A stretch of DNA of 64,000 nucleotides from Gnetum montanum (GCA_015680685.1 MNCI01023285.1:5260-69259), one strand, 5' to 3'. Positions 38,987-47,209 are shown, counted from the first letter of the stretch. Numbers and translations: made by a program. Notes: generated from the sequence alone by a model not told the origin.

Positions 38987-41900
38987 NTTGCTCTCATTTT
39001 CACCTTTGGCCAAGGAAGGAGGGGCTATGCTAGTTGGATGGGTGAGGAGAGGAGAGGGAGAGTGGTTGTTCCTTGCTCATTCTCAGCTATCTCTTGGGCT
39101 ATCTTGAGTGTTCTTGCGGGCTCTTGGGAGGTAGATTTTGCTGTTGTTGTTGGAGGCATTTGGGCCTGATTGTTGGGGACTATTTGGCTGATTCAAGGGA
39201 CTGTTTGCTTTGATTTTGTGAGGGGATTTTGGCAGCACCTTCGACCTGCAATTTGAAACTGATTTCTTGAGGCTATTGGCTGGACAACAACCAAACTTTG
39301 AGGTGTCTTCTCCCTCCCCAAATTGGTCAAGTTCAACTTTAAAGATGTGTATTTCAAACCCTTGTTGTACACAATTTTTAGTAGGTGTTTGAAGTGGTAT
39401 TAGCTTGGACAAGTGAGGATTATTTCAAGAGGGCATGTGGGATTTTTGGTGAGTTGTGAGTCATGCATGGAGTCTCTCATGTGTCTTGGATTTGATTTTT
39501 GGTGTGCATGTTTTGGGCCTATGAGTTAGCATTTTCTAATGTCATGTTCACTTGGTATTTCATGTTCTTATAGTTATTTTTGTTTTATAAAAGAAATGCC
39601 CCCGATCATTCTATCCAAGGCTGGTGATATCTTGTGTGGGCTACAAGGGCTTAGTTCTTGGAGGTGCTTGATGGTGTTAGCTCCCACCATGTTATCCAAC
39701 CCCAGTGTTCTTCTTGTTTGGGCTACAAGATGTTGTAAGGTTGGAAAGACTTGGTGTAGCATAGCTGGATGGCCAAAGGGTCTATTGAGTACTGATTTTA
39801 ATATTAAAAATAAAGCTATACATATCGAGGATTTTTGGTGTCTTTTGTTAAGTGCACATGCTCTGTTTTGTTGATCATTTTTGGGTCAGTTTTGAAGGGT
39901 TTTTTATTTTTTATTTTTTAAAGAGAGTTGCCATGTCCCAAATCATTGTTAAATGGTCTTTTATTCAAGCCTAATTTTCTCTCAGTGTGAGAGCATGAGA
40001 GGTGAGAAAAATTTATTAATGAAGATGTCAAAGTTTGGAACCATGTTAATCCATCATAGTGTTCGAACTTAGTGTATATCAGATTTTATTGTTGTTTCTC
40101 CATTCCATATTGCACATGAGATTTTGTTTGTTTTCTGTTTCGTAAAATCAAAATTTTGATTCTTTAACAATGCTAGTATAGAGACTGCCATTCTTTTTTT
40201 TCTATTGGTTATTGTCTTGCATTTACTATTTTCTGATTTCTTAGATAATGGTAAAAATGTAAATGACAACCATCACACATAGAATCTGCCTTTGTTTCTC
40301 TCTCTCTCTCTGTTTTTAAGAGAAAAGGAATTTAGAGATTTTCTATTCTCTGTTTTTGCCTGAGAAATTAAGAAAGAGGGGGACTGTTACTATCATCATC
40401 ATCATCATTTTTGACTGGTAATATTTTCCCAAGATTCTATTTCCCAATTACTGATATTGCAGAGCCTGAAAGATAAAAAAAAGAAGAAACAAAAACAAAA
40501 CAAAACAAAACCTTGTCAAATCCCAACTCCCATGAGCTGTGTGGATTATTATCTCAGATTTATTTTCAGGCCTTCCATCTCCCCTAAACATAGATTTGAT
40601 TGCTAAAAATTCAGGCTCTACTCTTACAATTTGGTTGCCTAATTTTGGATGCCTGACAATAGAGGAAAATATTGGCTAATTGTCCCATGAAAAACAAACC
40701 CTAACTATTGTAACTCTCTATTGTATGATGTGAGCTAGTTGTTATATGGCATTTAAATTACACTTGAGATTCACAGTTACTTCTTTCATTTGTATGATGG
40801 GGATATTGCATCTTGGAAGCTTGGAAGTTTTTTTTGGAGTAAGTTTTTCGTTACACCAATGTTTGTACGTTTTGTCATTATTAGATTTTCCTTTCATGCA
40901 AAGTAAATATTGTTTATTCATTTTTGCTACAATGAGGTAACCCCATTTATTTATCAGCAATTATATTGTTTTATTTGTGCAATAAAAGAAAAAATATATA
41001 TGTGATCATGTATGTTTATTTGTTTTCCATAAAATTAACCCACATTAATTATGATTAGAAGTCCTTTGGATCCTAGGATAAGCAATTCACTCAATCTCAC
41101 AGTTAGTAATCAAGTGGATGATGCATTTGATTGGTGTGCATTGTGTGAAGCATACAATATTTTTAGGTATCATTAACTAATTACTTTAATAATAACATAT
41201 TCATCCCCATGCCTTGAATGGATGGGTTACATTGTTTATATACTTTGCATACACCTTGCCTTGGATGTGGAGATGAGCACCACTATCCAACCCTACCTGT
41301 ACATATGGTTACTTTGGTTTAATATCTTGAGCCATTGGATCCAATGGGATTAAGTTGCACAACACCCGAAGGTTTTCAATGATGTAGGTGCTATTTGTAA
41401 GTGTGTACCCGCCTCACCTATGATCCCCGGTCACCTATCTTGGGGGTATATTGAGGTGTAGTTCAAAAATGATGGTTGAGCCAAACCTTGTTTGTGTAGT
41501 TTAGAACTTGAAGATAACCCAACTTATGGTCAGATGGTAACCAACTTTTTTGAGTTGGATGGCCCTCAATGTGGGAATGCAACACCACATTGCATGGGCA
41601 ATGTTGTTGAAACCTATACATTTTTTGATTCCCAGCCATTTTTTAAAGCCTATTATAGATTAAATGATCTTGTATGGTGGAAACATAGTGGAGGACTAAG
41701 AGTACATCCAACCACATCTGTTGGTGCTACTTGTAAAATAAAACTTGAAACAAGTGAGTCACACAAATGTTTGATGTTTTCTAGCTTCACAAGTGGTGCA
41801 GAGTGATAGCAATCATCTTGGACAAAGGTAGTTTTTAAAGGCATCATAGTATTGGTAAAGATAGATGATATGCAATATATGCATCAATCCTTAGGATTAT

Positions 41901-44750
41901 GAGAAGTGGCAAGGTGTCATCCTATTATCAACTTGTTAAGTTTAATGAGGGAAGGAGGTATATAACCCCTGTAATCACCCCATCATTATGAATTTTTGAA
42001 GGGGGGTCTGGGGGTGTTTAAGGGGGGCACCTTGGGCTGTTGAAAAAGAGGCTTGTGCAGTGGCAAAGGATGCTTGGAAGCAAGCTGAAGACGTGGAATA
42101 AGATTGGTAGGAAAAGCTGCAGATGCAACAATAGCAGGAGTGCCAAAGGCAGGCGGAGGTCCATTTGCAGTGACAGAAGGAGGAGTTGAGTTGCTGGGCA
42201 ACAATGTCAAAGTAGATGTCGTGCACAGAGATGATGGAGTACCACGTTTGAAGGAAGAGGCATAGAAGAGCACAAGAGGAAACAATTAGGAGTTGGCTGA
42301 AGTTGGGCAACTGCCTGTATTTAGTGTTGGGCTTAAACCCCAAGATTGCTTTACATGGCATTAACACATTTGTTAAGAAAAGGTCCGTTGTGCTGCATCC
42401 TGACCACATGCCATCTGAAGAATGTGATAAACATGATGAAAAGCTAAAACAGGTCAGTGAGGCCCATGAGTACGTTAAGTATGAGGGGGACCACACGATA
42501 TTAGATATTATACACTCAGATAAAAAGAATTCTGTGCGTATGCTTTTTTGCTGTTCCCTAGTGTCATGTAACAGGTTTTGTTATTTTTTTGAAAAGAATA
42601 AGTCTTACGGTTTCTTGGTTTTATATGGAGGACTTGGTAGTTTGGGAAACAGGCTTGATGGGTCCACTCAGTTATCTTGTTTTTGTTATGTACGGTTTCT
42701 CTCTTCCATCTAAAAATGCAGGTTGACTACAACCCCAAGGGGTAAAGTTCAGTCACTGCTTTTCTAGGGAGCTCTGTGTTCACTTTCTTGTACTTTTCTG
42801 TCGAACATTACGTGGCCTGTTTGCAAAAACAAAATAACAATAATGTAATGATATTAATAATAATGATCTTATCACTATCATCATCATCTTGGTGCCTTGA
42901 TCCCATTAATGATAGGCTGACTATTAAGGTACACAAAGGGTTTGACGAAGACAATTATATGATTGGCTGTCTACCTGATGCCATAGTTTCTGAATGTAAA
43001 CGTGTTATGTGATACAAAAATTACTGAAACTGAAACTGTCAATAATTATGTCCAAGGTCCTATGGACTAAAATAACGACGTATTTGTTTTGAGAGGTTTT
43101 CAGGTGTGAGGTATATCTTCTTTTCTTTCTCTAGAATGTTACATCACCATGTCAAGCATTCATTAAGTTGTATTCGACGCGGTCCTATTTGTGTATTTTT
43201 TGAAAACAAAACTGTATTACCGATGTATTTAATAAACTTTTGCCCACATTTTCAGTTCTAGCATTTCAATAACATGTGTTGGTTGCCTTGCTTAAAGAAT
43301 ATTGTAAGAAGGAACAAAAGCACAGTATTTTCTGAGAAGTTGGAACACATTTGTTGATATTGGATTCAACATGCAAAGCGTGCTATTACTACCTTGTTTA
43401 CATATTGTCTCTATTGTCACAGGTACTTGGAGCATATCCTGTTACTGTTGCTTCATTACAAGGTTAAGGAGAAATCAGACACTGAAAGAGAGCGAGTAAA
43501 GATAGCTTCCACCTTAGATTCATGTAAAGATTCTTCAAATGAATTTTTTTTTGAGGATTGGTTCTTTAACAATTTAGTTAGCTTCTGAATAGTCTCACAT
43601 GAATTGAGGAGGATGATCAGTAGTGTGATACCTGATTCAATACCTGGTTTTAGGATCAATAGGGTTAGGCACACAAGTAGAAAAACTTAGGTGCCTGGTT
43701 GACCAGGCTAATGTGCCTTTTCCATATAGTGGTGTGTAGCATAGCTGCTTTCAGAATCAGTTAGTAACATACTGCGTTGAATTAAATAGGCTCATAAGGA
43801 AGGAATCACTCTGTTGTTATCATCATCAGCCAAAAAGAAGACGAAGAAGAAAAGAGGAAAGGAGGAGGCTGAAAGGGAGATGCATCTTTCACAAAGTATC
43901 TTGCTAATGCAGTGCTATATGAATTTGAGTAAAGGACTTCAATGGGTATGTTAATATTTCTACGCACTTTGGAAACATTTTGACTCAGTTTTCAAATGAT
44001 ACTTTTCTCCTCAAGTCTCTGGCTGAAAATGATAATTTTCAGATGCTTGCTGCCATTAGCAGCTTCGAGAAGTCCCTCACATGTCCAGCAGTATTCAATA
44101 CAGAACAAGAGGTGTTTTCATTTTTCATACTTTGAGAAGATTATCTGGCCAGCATTTTCTTACTTTCAGCAATTTTTGTTTATGTTTTTTTTCTTGGAAA
44201 TGAAAGATGGCTAACTTTAATAATAATTTTATTTAGAGGTTCATTCAAACTTTCGAGTTACTTCAAAAGTCTAGAATACCTGAATTTTATGAGCGATTCG
44301 CAAGAGTACCAGATGCTGATGATTATGGGAGGTTCTCCATGCTGGCTGACTCACTCTCGTATGCTAATTTTGTGCGTTCCAAAAGACACAGCAATTTCAA
44401 TGTGAGTTAACTAATTCCATTTTTATCTCATTTTGAAATGTCAAACTTTAGTTTTGTTAGCTCATCTTCTATAAACCAGAAATGTTATACTTTGGTTCTG
44501 TTCTGTTGAAATGCAGCTGGATGTTAATTACTTTGAAACAGCTCAGAAAGACCTGAAGAGATTAAGACATTGCTATCCAAAGGATTCTGAACGACTAGAA
44601 GAAATTCGACAACTTGAGGTGGTAACTGAGAAAAACAGGATAGCAATGGACATTATTAAGATTGCTTCTCCCAACTCAAAATTTTTGAAGGTTTCTTTTG
44701 AATTTACAGTTCACCCAACCTTTCCTGTGGCTGTAATCAAACGTTCCTGA
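8260..44750 (+). CDS. NAA35: N-alpha-acetyltransferase 35, NatC auxiliary subunit (MAK10)
   Basis: Naa35/Mak10 is the scaffold subunit of NatC, with catalytic Naa30 and Naa38. NatC acetylates nascent proteins that begin with Met plus a hydrophobic residue, at the cytosolic ribosome. Exons: 8260-8353, 9100-9167, 12113-12253, 12422-12589, 14900-15050, 15384-15463, 26856-27128, 27240-27383, 29426-29560, 29726-29824, 31294-31344, 31464-31588, 43423-43462, 43790-43945, 44043-44111, 44237-44401, 44517-44750. All introns are GT-AG and the phases agree. The joined frame is 730 codons without a stop, close to my recollection of the human protein (about 725). Seen: [17 protein letters not shown] (residues 47-63, Mak10 signature), [15 protein letters not shown] (101-115), SQPDLVAR (about 361-368), [14 protein letters not shown] (487-500), a lysine-rich stretch near 538-547, and a C-terminus ending VAVIKRS. 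Introns 6 and 12 exceed 11 kb. The gene looks intact; only the donor of exon 13 is uncertain. Confidence 0.95.
8354..9099 (+). other. NAA35 intron 1
   Basis: A 746-bp phase-1 intron with GT at 8354 and AG at 9098-9099. I see no recognisable element or open frame in it. Confidence 0.8.
9100..9167 (+). CDS. NAA35: NAA35 exon 2
   Basis: Encodes [16 protein letters not shown] and AMSALE, the first half of the Mak10 signature. The exon closes in phase 0 at GAG before GTATGT. Confidence 0.9.
10110..10280 (-). repeat. SINE-like repeat, inverted relative to 11285-11455
   Basis: On the minus strand this reads GATCATCATTTTGAGTCACA, then 'ttgtttctcaaatcataaga', a B-box-like GGGTTCAAGCC, and a tail containing CATTCACCGACCCTCCTAAG. 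The same blocks in the same order occur on the plus strand at 11285-11455. Confidence 0.6.
10775..10840 (-). repeat. SINE-like repeat fragment
   Basis: On the minus strand ATAGTGGTAACAG resembles an A box, and AGCTTCAAATCCT, about 40 bp on, resembles a B box. It is short and degenerate. Confidence 0.4.
11285..11455 (+). repeat. SINE-like repeat, partner of 10110-10280
   Basis: It contains GACCATCATTTGGAGTGATA, 'gcctgtttctcaagttgtaa' and CATTCACCAACCCTCTTAAG, collinear with the inverted copy 1 kb upstream. Together they could form an RNA hairpin in the intron. Confidence 0.6.
12113..12589 (+). CDS. NAA35: NAA35 exons 3 and 4
   Basis: Exon 3 (12113-12253) starts IMDPKMDAG and ends HLLSCE. After a 168-bp intron, exon 4 (12422-12589) starts [19 protein letters not shown] and ends SQARTHE. 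Both exons are in phase 0. This is the core of the conserved Mak10 region. Confidence 0.93.
12590..14899 (+). other. NAA35 intron 4
   Basis: A 2.3-kb intron whose right half contains a decayed antisense hAT-like segment (13700-14700). The left part, 12590-13200, shows no recognisable feature. Confidence 0.75.
13700..14700 (-). pseudogene. Decayed hAT-type transposase-like relic
   Basis: On the minus strand, near 13900-14090, the frames give [18 protein letters not shown] and, after a frameshift, [23 protein letters not shown]. The spacing and the W-x-x-QLH-x-PLHA motif resemble the segment of plant hAT/DUF659 transposases that reads 'IID-RW--QLHRPLHAA-YYLNP'. Flanking frames are broken. No terminal inverted repeats or 8-bp target duplications were found, so the limits are approximate and the family call is moderate. 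Confidence 0.45.
14900..15463 (+). CDS. NAA35: NAA35 exons 5 and 6
   Basis: Exon 5 (14900-15050) encodes [13 protein letters not shown] and a [15 protein letters not shown] helix. It ends in phase 1. Exon 6 (15384-15463) completes an Asp codon to give [17 protein letters not shown] and ends RLRFHK. The 333-bp intron between them has no visible feature. Confidence 0.93.
15900..17110 (-). mobile_element. Duplicated antisense gag zinc-knuckle relic
   Basis: Two stretches (about 15918-16560 and 16735-17130) are collinear, diverged copies. On the minus strand the second contains [14 protein letters not shown] at 17024-17065, a CX2CX4HX4C retroviral-type zinc knuckle. The first keeps only the start of it (CNYCSSKDQ, near 16480). 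A knuckle of this type is typical of Ty1/copia and other retroelement gag proteins. No LTR, protease or polymerase was recognised nearby, so the class is an inference. Confidence 0.5.
18795..18965 (+). repeat. tRNA-derived SINE-like repeat
   Basis: A-box-like AACTTAGTGGTAAGAG at 18803 and a good B box, AGGTTCGATCC, at 18845. The 3' tail TGGTCTGATAGATCCAAGGG is shared with the repeats at 20095 and 26574. There is no cloverleaf, so it is not a functional tRNA gene. Confidence 0.7.
19690..20080 (+). mobile_element. RTE-type LINE 3' end
   Basis: Broken frames give [15 protein letters not shown]-like, RGRPKCTW and VDPMLLG segments, as at the C-terminus of plant RTE reverse transcriptases (RGRPK-TW, ADP). 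The end is 'ggctaggatgatgaagatgac', the usual RTE 3' terminus in short GATGA repeats. Stops are frequent. Confidence 0.65.
20095..20265 (+). repeat. tRNA-derived SINE-like repeat
   Basis: TTAGCCTAGTGGTAAG at about 20110 (A box), AGGTTTAATTC near 20154 (B box), and the tail TGGTCTGATAGATCTAGAAG, the same 3' end as at 18795. Confidence 0.65.
20668..20770. repeat. About 60-bp tandem repeat with T-rich tract
   Basis: 'atattgttttcatatgctat' near 20668 recurs as 'atattgttttgatatgctat' near 20722. Both copies end in a pyrimidine run and 'taatttgagga'. The T-run may be the A-tail of the minus-strand LINE that follows. Confidence 0.6.
22577..22771 (-). pseudogene. LINE zf-RVT fragment
   Basis: The open frame [20 protein letters not shown], then [20 protein letters not shown], matches the zinc-binding C-terminal region of plant L1 ORF2. 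The CPxC pair is not evident. It belongs to the minus-strand LINE of intron 6. Confidence 0.7.
23040..24850 (+). mobile_element. Unidentified insert splitting the LINE, with TATA box and palindromes
   Basis: LINE coding sequence on either side is interrupted by about 1.8 kb that has no LINE similarity. The insert has a strong plus-strand TATA box (GCTATAAATAGAGGCC near 23227), about 1 kb of AT-rich leader-like sequence, and a cluster of palindromic repeats at 24350-24840. The TATA placement recalls an LTR promoter. I could not define terminal repeats, target duplications, a primer binding site or a protein. It may be an LTR, a non-autonomous element, or captured sequence. Confidence 0.45.
24350..24840. 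repeat. Cluster of degenerate palindromes built on ACCACAA-N-TTGTGGT
   Basis: At least three near-perfect short palindromes occur: 24413-24427 and 24444-24458 (ACCACAA, one central base, TTGTGGT), and 24744-24768, a 25-bp palindrome with arms ACCTGACCACAA/TTGTGGTCAGGT around one central C. Between them CACCATGACC, CTCATGGT and similar words recur about every 25-50 bp. A 94-codon open stretch on the minus strand is a by-product of the repeat. Confidence 0.75.
26574..26730 (+). repeat. tRNA-derived SINE-like repeat
   Basis: 'gttggttaaagtgtgtgcct' (A-box region), the B-box-like AGGTTTGATCTC at 26628, 'ggctgccactgagatatatg', and the tail TAGTCTAATAGATCCATAGG shared with 18795 and 20095. The inverted copy at 30195-30285 matches its first half. 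Confidence 0.65.
26856..27383 (+). CDS. NAA35: NAA35 exons 7 and 8
   Basis: Exon 7 (26856-27128, the largest internal exon at 91 codons) encodes [20 protein letters not shown] and later [13 protein letters not shown]. After a 111-bp intron, exon 8 (27240-27383) encodes [18 protein letters not shown] and [15 protein letters not shown]. Both are phase 0. Confidence 0.94.
27384..29425 (+). other. NAA35 intron 8
   Basis: A 2.04-kb intron containing the antisense RTE relic at 27612-28440. I recognise nothing in 28440-29425. Confidence 0.8.
27612..28440 (-). mobile_element. RTE-type LINE 3' part, antisense in intron 8
   Basis: The low-coordinate end 'atcatcatcatcctagcctt' is the complement of the RTE 3' terminus. 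An open minus-strand segment at 28109-28438 reads [14 protein letters not shown], then [16 protein letters not shown] and [10 protein letters not shown]. These are characteristic of the C-terminal reverse transcriptase of plant RTE elements. It is 5'-truncated. Confidence 0.8.
29426..29824 (+). CDS. NAA35: NAA35 exons 9 and 10
   Basis: Exon 9 (29426-29560) encodes [20 protein letters not shown] and ends MLAQLGQ. After a 165-bp intron, exon 10 (29726-29824) encodes [20 protein letters not shown] and ends HSFLHQ. Both are phase 0. The RRKLGK segment is conserved in plant NAA35. Confidence 0.94.
30195..30285 (-). repeat. SINE-like repeat, inverted
   Basis: On the minus strand it reads 'gttggttaaggcatgtggct', AAGCTTGATCC and 'gactgccactgagatatata', collinear with the SINE-like repeat at 26574. 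Confidence 0.6.
30290..31140 (-). mobile_element. RTE-type LINE reverse transcriptase relic, antisense
   Basis: Minus-strand frames give [18 protein letters not shown] (motif A region, degraded), [22 protein letters not shown] and [20 protein letters not shown]. The last corresponds to the FADDI motif with the catalytic aspartates lost. It is clearly inactive. Confidence 0.7.
31294..31588 (+). CDS. NAA35: NAA35 exons 11 and 12
   Basis: Exon 11 (31294-31344) is only 51 bp ([17 protein letters not shown]). After a 119-bp intron, exon 12 (31464-31588) encodes the highly conserved [18 protein letters not shown]. It ends in phase 2 with TG, which the next exon completes to Trp in CMVYWYL. Confidence 0.93.
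31865..31985 (+). repeat. SINE-like repeat, degenerate
   Basis: 'gaggtgtagcttattgttta' followed by 'gttctcgattcaaatgggta' about 50 bp on and 'gctgagatgtaacc'. The layout resembles the other SINE-like repeats, but the promoter boxes are weak. Confidence 0.4.
33430..36960 (+). mobile_element. Decayed L1-type LINE in sense orientation, intron 12
   Basis: The ORF1 region lies at about 33840-34200, with [20 protein letters not shown] near 33928 and [19 protein letters not shown] near 34038. This matches the DUF4283-type ORF1/gag-like protein of plant L1 elements. The ORF2 reverse transcriptase starts near 35450 ([20 protein letters not shown]). After a frameshift near 35545 it continues with [21 protein letters not shown] (motif A, near 35675-35716) and GLRQGDL near 35855. 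NHYVDDTM, near 35958, keeps the YVDD catalytic motif. [12 protein letters not shown] lies near 36757. Most of the endonuclease is missing. Stops and frameshifts make it inactive. Confidence 0.78.
38950..38987. repeat. Run of 37 G followed by one N
   Basis: A homopolymer G tract at 38950-38986 ends at an undetermined base at 38987. Its length is unlikely to be exact. It follows a TATA-like 'cctataaatgggttgg'. It is probably an unresolved sequencing or assembly homopolymer. Confidence 0.8.
41492..41806 (+). pseudogene. Unrecognised open reading frame in intron 12
   Basis: About 100 codons are open, with segments such as [20 protein letters not shown] and [20 protein letters not shown] and several Cys and His residues. 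The composition is not obviously low-complexity. I cannot assign a family. It may be a fragment of a transposon protein or chance. Confidence 0.25.
41990..42560 (+). pseudogene. Decayed J-domain protein fragment
   Basis: One reading frame, interrupted by several stops, gives a charged helical part ([19 protein letters not shown], then EKLQMQQ and [11 protein letters not shown]). A J-domain-like part follows from about 42303: [29 protein letters not shown] and [14 protein letters not shown]. The HPD motif between helices II and III is intact. J-domains bind Hsp70 and stimulate its ATPase. Several stops upstream fall where Lys or Gln codons would be expected, which suggests point decay. The frame after 42530 meets a possible GT donor and an AG acceptor near 42722, so it may be a duplicated genomic piece and not a retrocopy. 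The parent gene is not identified. Confidence 0.5.
43423..43462 (+). CDS. NAA35: NAA35 exon 13 (donor uncertain)
   Basis: The exon begins with G to complete TGG, then [13 protein letters not shown]. Two in-frame donors are possible: AAG|GTTAAG after 43462 (chosen) and CGA|GTAAAG after 43495, which adds 11 residues ([11 protein letters not shown]). Both keep phase 0. The first has the better exon edge and keeps the spacing to the lysine-rich segment closer to what I recall for other plant NAA35 proteins. Confidence 0.7.
43790..44401 (+). CDS. NAA35: NAA35 exons 14 to 16
   Basis: Exon 14 (43790-43945) encodes [13 protein letters not shown] and the basic [19 protein letters not shown], then [18 protein letters not shown]. 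Exon 15 (44043-44111) encodes [20 protein letters not shown]. Exon 16 (44237-44401) encodes [20 protein letters not shown]. The two introns between them are 97 and 125 bp, unlike the giant introns upstream. The lysine-rich stretch is also present in animal and plant homologues. Confidence 0.93.
44517..44750 (+). CDS. NAA35: NAA35 exon 17 (stop codon)
   Basis: The last exon encodes [18 protein letters not shown], a helical [13 protein letters not shown] stretch and the conserved C-terminus [20 protein letters not shown]. It ends at TGA 44748-44750. A 3' untranslated region follows, but no clear polyadenylation signal can be assigned. Confidence 0.95.
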   Translation: MDVNYFETAQKDLKRLRHCYPKDSERLEEIRQLEVVTEKNRIAMDIIKIASPNSKFLKVSFEFTVHPTFPVAVIKRS

Positions 44751-44959
44751 CTACTTTAATGTTTAAGTCGCCGAGCAAATGGTGCTGGTTGAAATATGCA
44801 TCAAGTTCATCTGTAGTGTAGTTGAAAGGCAATCTAACTGCGTCATATTAGCATGCTTTTAAAAGATATTTTTCCATAAAAATGAAACAGACGTATGTAT
44901 TTGAAAATAATCATGAGATTTTGAATCAATTTGATTCTTGGACTGATTTGCATGTATGT

Positions 44960-45065
44960 TTTGAATCAATGCTTAGTGGTAAGAGTCTTGATTTGAAAGC
45001 TTCAAGACATGGGTTAGATTATGGGTTTGCACACCATCTTAGAAAGGTAAGGTTGGGTGCTATAA
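44960..45065 (+). repeat. SINE-like repeat downstream of NAA35
   Basis: 'tgcttagtggtaagagtctt' and 'gatttgaaagcttcaagaca' match the heads of the repeats at 6121 and 18795. The B-box-like GGGTTAGATTATG follows. Confidence 0.5.
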
Positions 45066-47200
45066 GAAGGTAGGTTCAGAATGCTAGAGTTAGGAGTACA
45101 ATAACAACGTAAAGTTAGAAAGTTTCATTTAGGAGGGATCCGGTAATGAAGATTTGTTAATGTTAGTACGGTAAGAAATGCTAAAAGCCTGGAATTGAAA
45201 AATTGTACAGCACTGAGGGCTATGCATCCTAGATGTGTTCACTTCACATTTAAGATGTATTTGGTCTAGTAATAGAACTCTTACTGAAGTTTTTGATATG
45301 CATGTGCAACAACTTGAAGTAAGAGAAGAAACACATACTAACATATGAAGAAAGAAGAGACATGTCCAGCATAAAGTGTAGGTGTTAATTCTCAACTTTT
45401 GATTTTAGGTTGAATTTAGAAGTGTTTTCTGTTTCATGTCTCTTTTTTCTCAAGTCACACATTAGTGCATTTTCATGTAGCTTGGAATGATTTGCCCTGT
45501 GGAGTAACCACCGGTAATATTTTTGTGGTAAATACATCATCACTTAATAAGAATAATGTTAATTTAAATAAATAAAAGCAATGTTGACAAGCTAGCTATA
45601 GGTCATGGCAAAGATTATTGACCTAAGATTTACATTAATGGGTAACGGTCATGAAGAATGTGTCGTAATATTTAGCTTTTCTAGGAATGTTTGTCTCTTG
45701 TCACAACTTTGTATTGTTACCTCAAATCCTATTTTCATTTTAAGTTGAATTAGGATGTTGAAAGTGATTTTTAATGTTCTTAAAATGGAAATTATTTTTG
45801 TTGTTGATGAATAGTAATTCAATGTGGTGCCATATCATAGTTGCAGCGATGAAAAAATTCAGCGTGGGAAGAACTGAAGATTTCCATGTGAAACAATTTG
45901 ACCTATGGATCCACGGGCCAAAAAAAGGATCTACGCCTCAAATGGTTTTGTCAATTGCTTGAGGATTTAGAGAGTCTATTATTGGGCATGAAATAAAGAA
46001 GAAAATGTTAAAAATGTGTTTTAAATGTTAAATCTGAGAACAGAGAAATGCTTAAAATAATTTGATGGAACAAAGAAATTGCAATTTTGGCCTCTCTTTG
46101 TTAATGTTTGGAGGATTGACCTAAGAGGCATTAATAAAGAATGTGAAACACTGTTGTAGATACATCACTAGTATTCCCATTTCGTACTCAATCTAATGGT
46201 TGTCGACTCATGCCAAGAAGTGCTTATGATGGCAAAGTAAGGTCATAATGGAATGTTAAAAATTTGGGATGAGATGATGGCTATGTTGGCTATAAGGGAA
46301 TGGTCACATCGACTAACAATGAATTCCCAATATTGACATTATGGCCATGGCATGACGATGATGTGTATTGGTTGAAAAAATATTCATGCTTTGTGTTTGA
46401 ACTGTTAGTTACTTGATAACCTGTTAGAGGAACTAGCGCTCTATTCTTGAGCTTCTTTGGCTAATAGGCTTCTCCCTTTGTTTGTTTGGAGTTGTTGATT
46501 TAACTTTAGGCTTCATTGATCTCTTGGCTATCTTAGCAATTTGTTTCCCCATTAAAGTTTTTTTTTGAGGGGTAAAACCTTCATTGGGTTTCATTGTTAA
46601 TGTCGAATTTGGTTTTGTTTTCTTGTTGAATGAGATGTGTTACACTCAAAGAACTTGATGGTGGAGCATGTCAAAGGAGACGTCATATGATCATGGTGCA
46701 TGAATGTCAAAGCATAGGTCTTCATTGTTATCAAGGTAAGGAAGGCTACAATTTAGCTTCGGGGACATGACTTAGGAGGGGCAATGGAAGCGATGTGAAG
46801 CAAATACTCTTGGCACAGTTGGGCAAGCAAACCAGTTATTGTGTATCAAGATTATGTAGTGACTCACTGTTGCAAGAGTCATGTCTTTGTGATGGCTCCA
46901 AGCTTCATTCTGCAAGCACAACTCCAAGAGGACAAGAAAACAAATCAAAGAGTTCATGTGATCACAATAGATTGCATAAAGCCATATTAGATAACAAGTA
47001 CATCTAGGCCACCATTAGTTACAACACGAAATTTGTACTTCATTTCATAGATTTATACAAAGTTTGCAGTATCTTGTTGTGCCAAAAAGAGAGATGAGAG
47101 GTCACGTAGGCTTACTTGTTATAGACTATTGAAGTTGTTAATGTTCATCATTCATTGATACTTGTAAATAAAGGCAAATAGAGACTACAAGCAAATGGGT
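45065..47200. other. Sequence without a recognised gene
   Basis: AT-rich sequence after NAA35. Minus-strand codons near 46440-46560 give a basic stretch (KRSMKPKVKSTTPNKQREK) that could be a tail of the gypsy pol relic to the right, but it is not supported by any motif. No gene, RNA or defined repeat was found. Confidence 0.5.
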
Positions 47201-47209
47201 TAGTGTTAC

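Larger units (their letters stand above)
31589..43422 (+). other. NAA35 intron 12, 11.8 kb
   Basis: Phase-2 intron. Contents: a SINE-like repeat (31865-31985), unassigned sequence (31985-33430), an L1-type LINE in sense orientation (33430-36960), unassigned sequence including a G-run next to an N at 38950-38987, an unrecognised open frame (41492-41806), and a decayed J-domain fragment (41990-42560). I recognise nothing in 39000-41490 or 42730-43420. Confidence 0.9.

Noticed and set aside
39539-39874. 111-codon plus-strand open frame in intron 12
   Set aside because: No recognisable domain, no codon structure and no splice context. Treated as chance.
41975-42496. 173-codon open frame on the minus strand opposite the J-domain fragment
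   Set aside because: Ser/Cys/Leu-rich composition with no domain; the opposite strand carries the recognisable HPD-containing frame.
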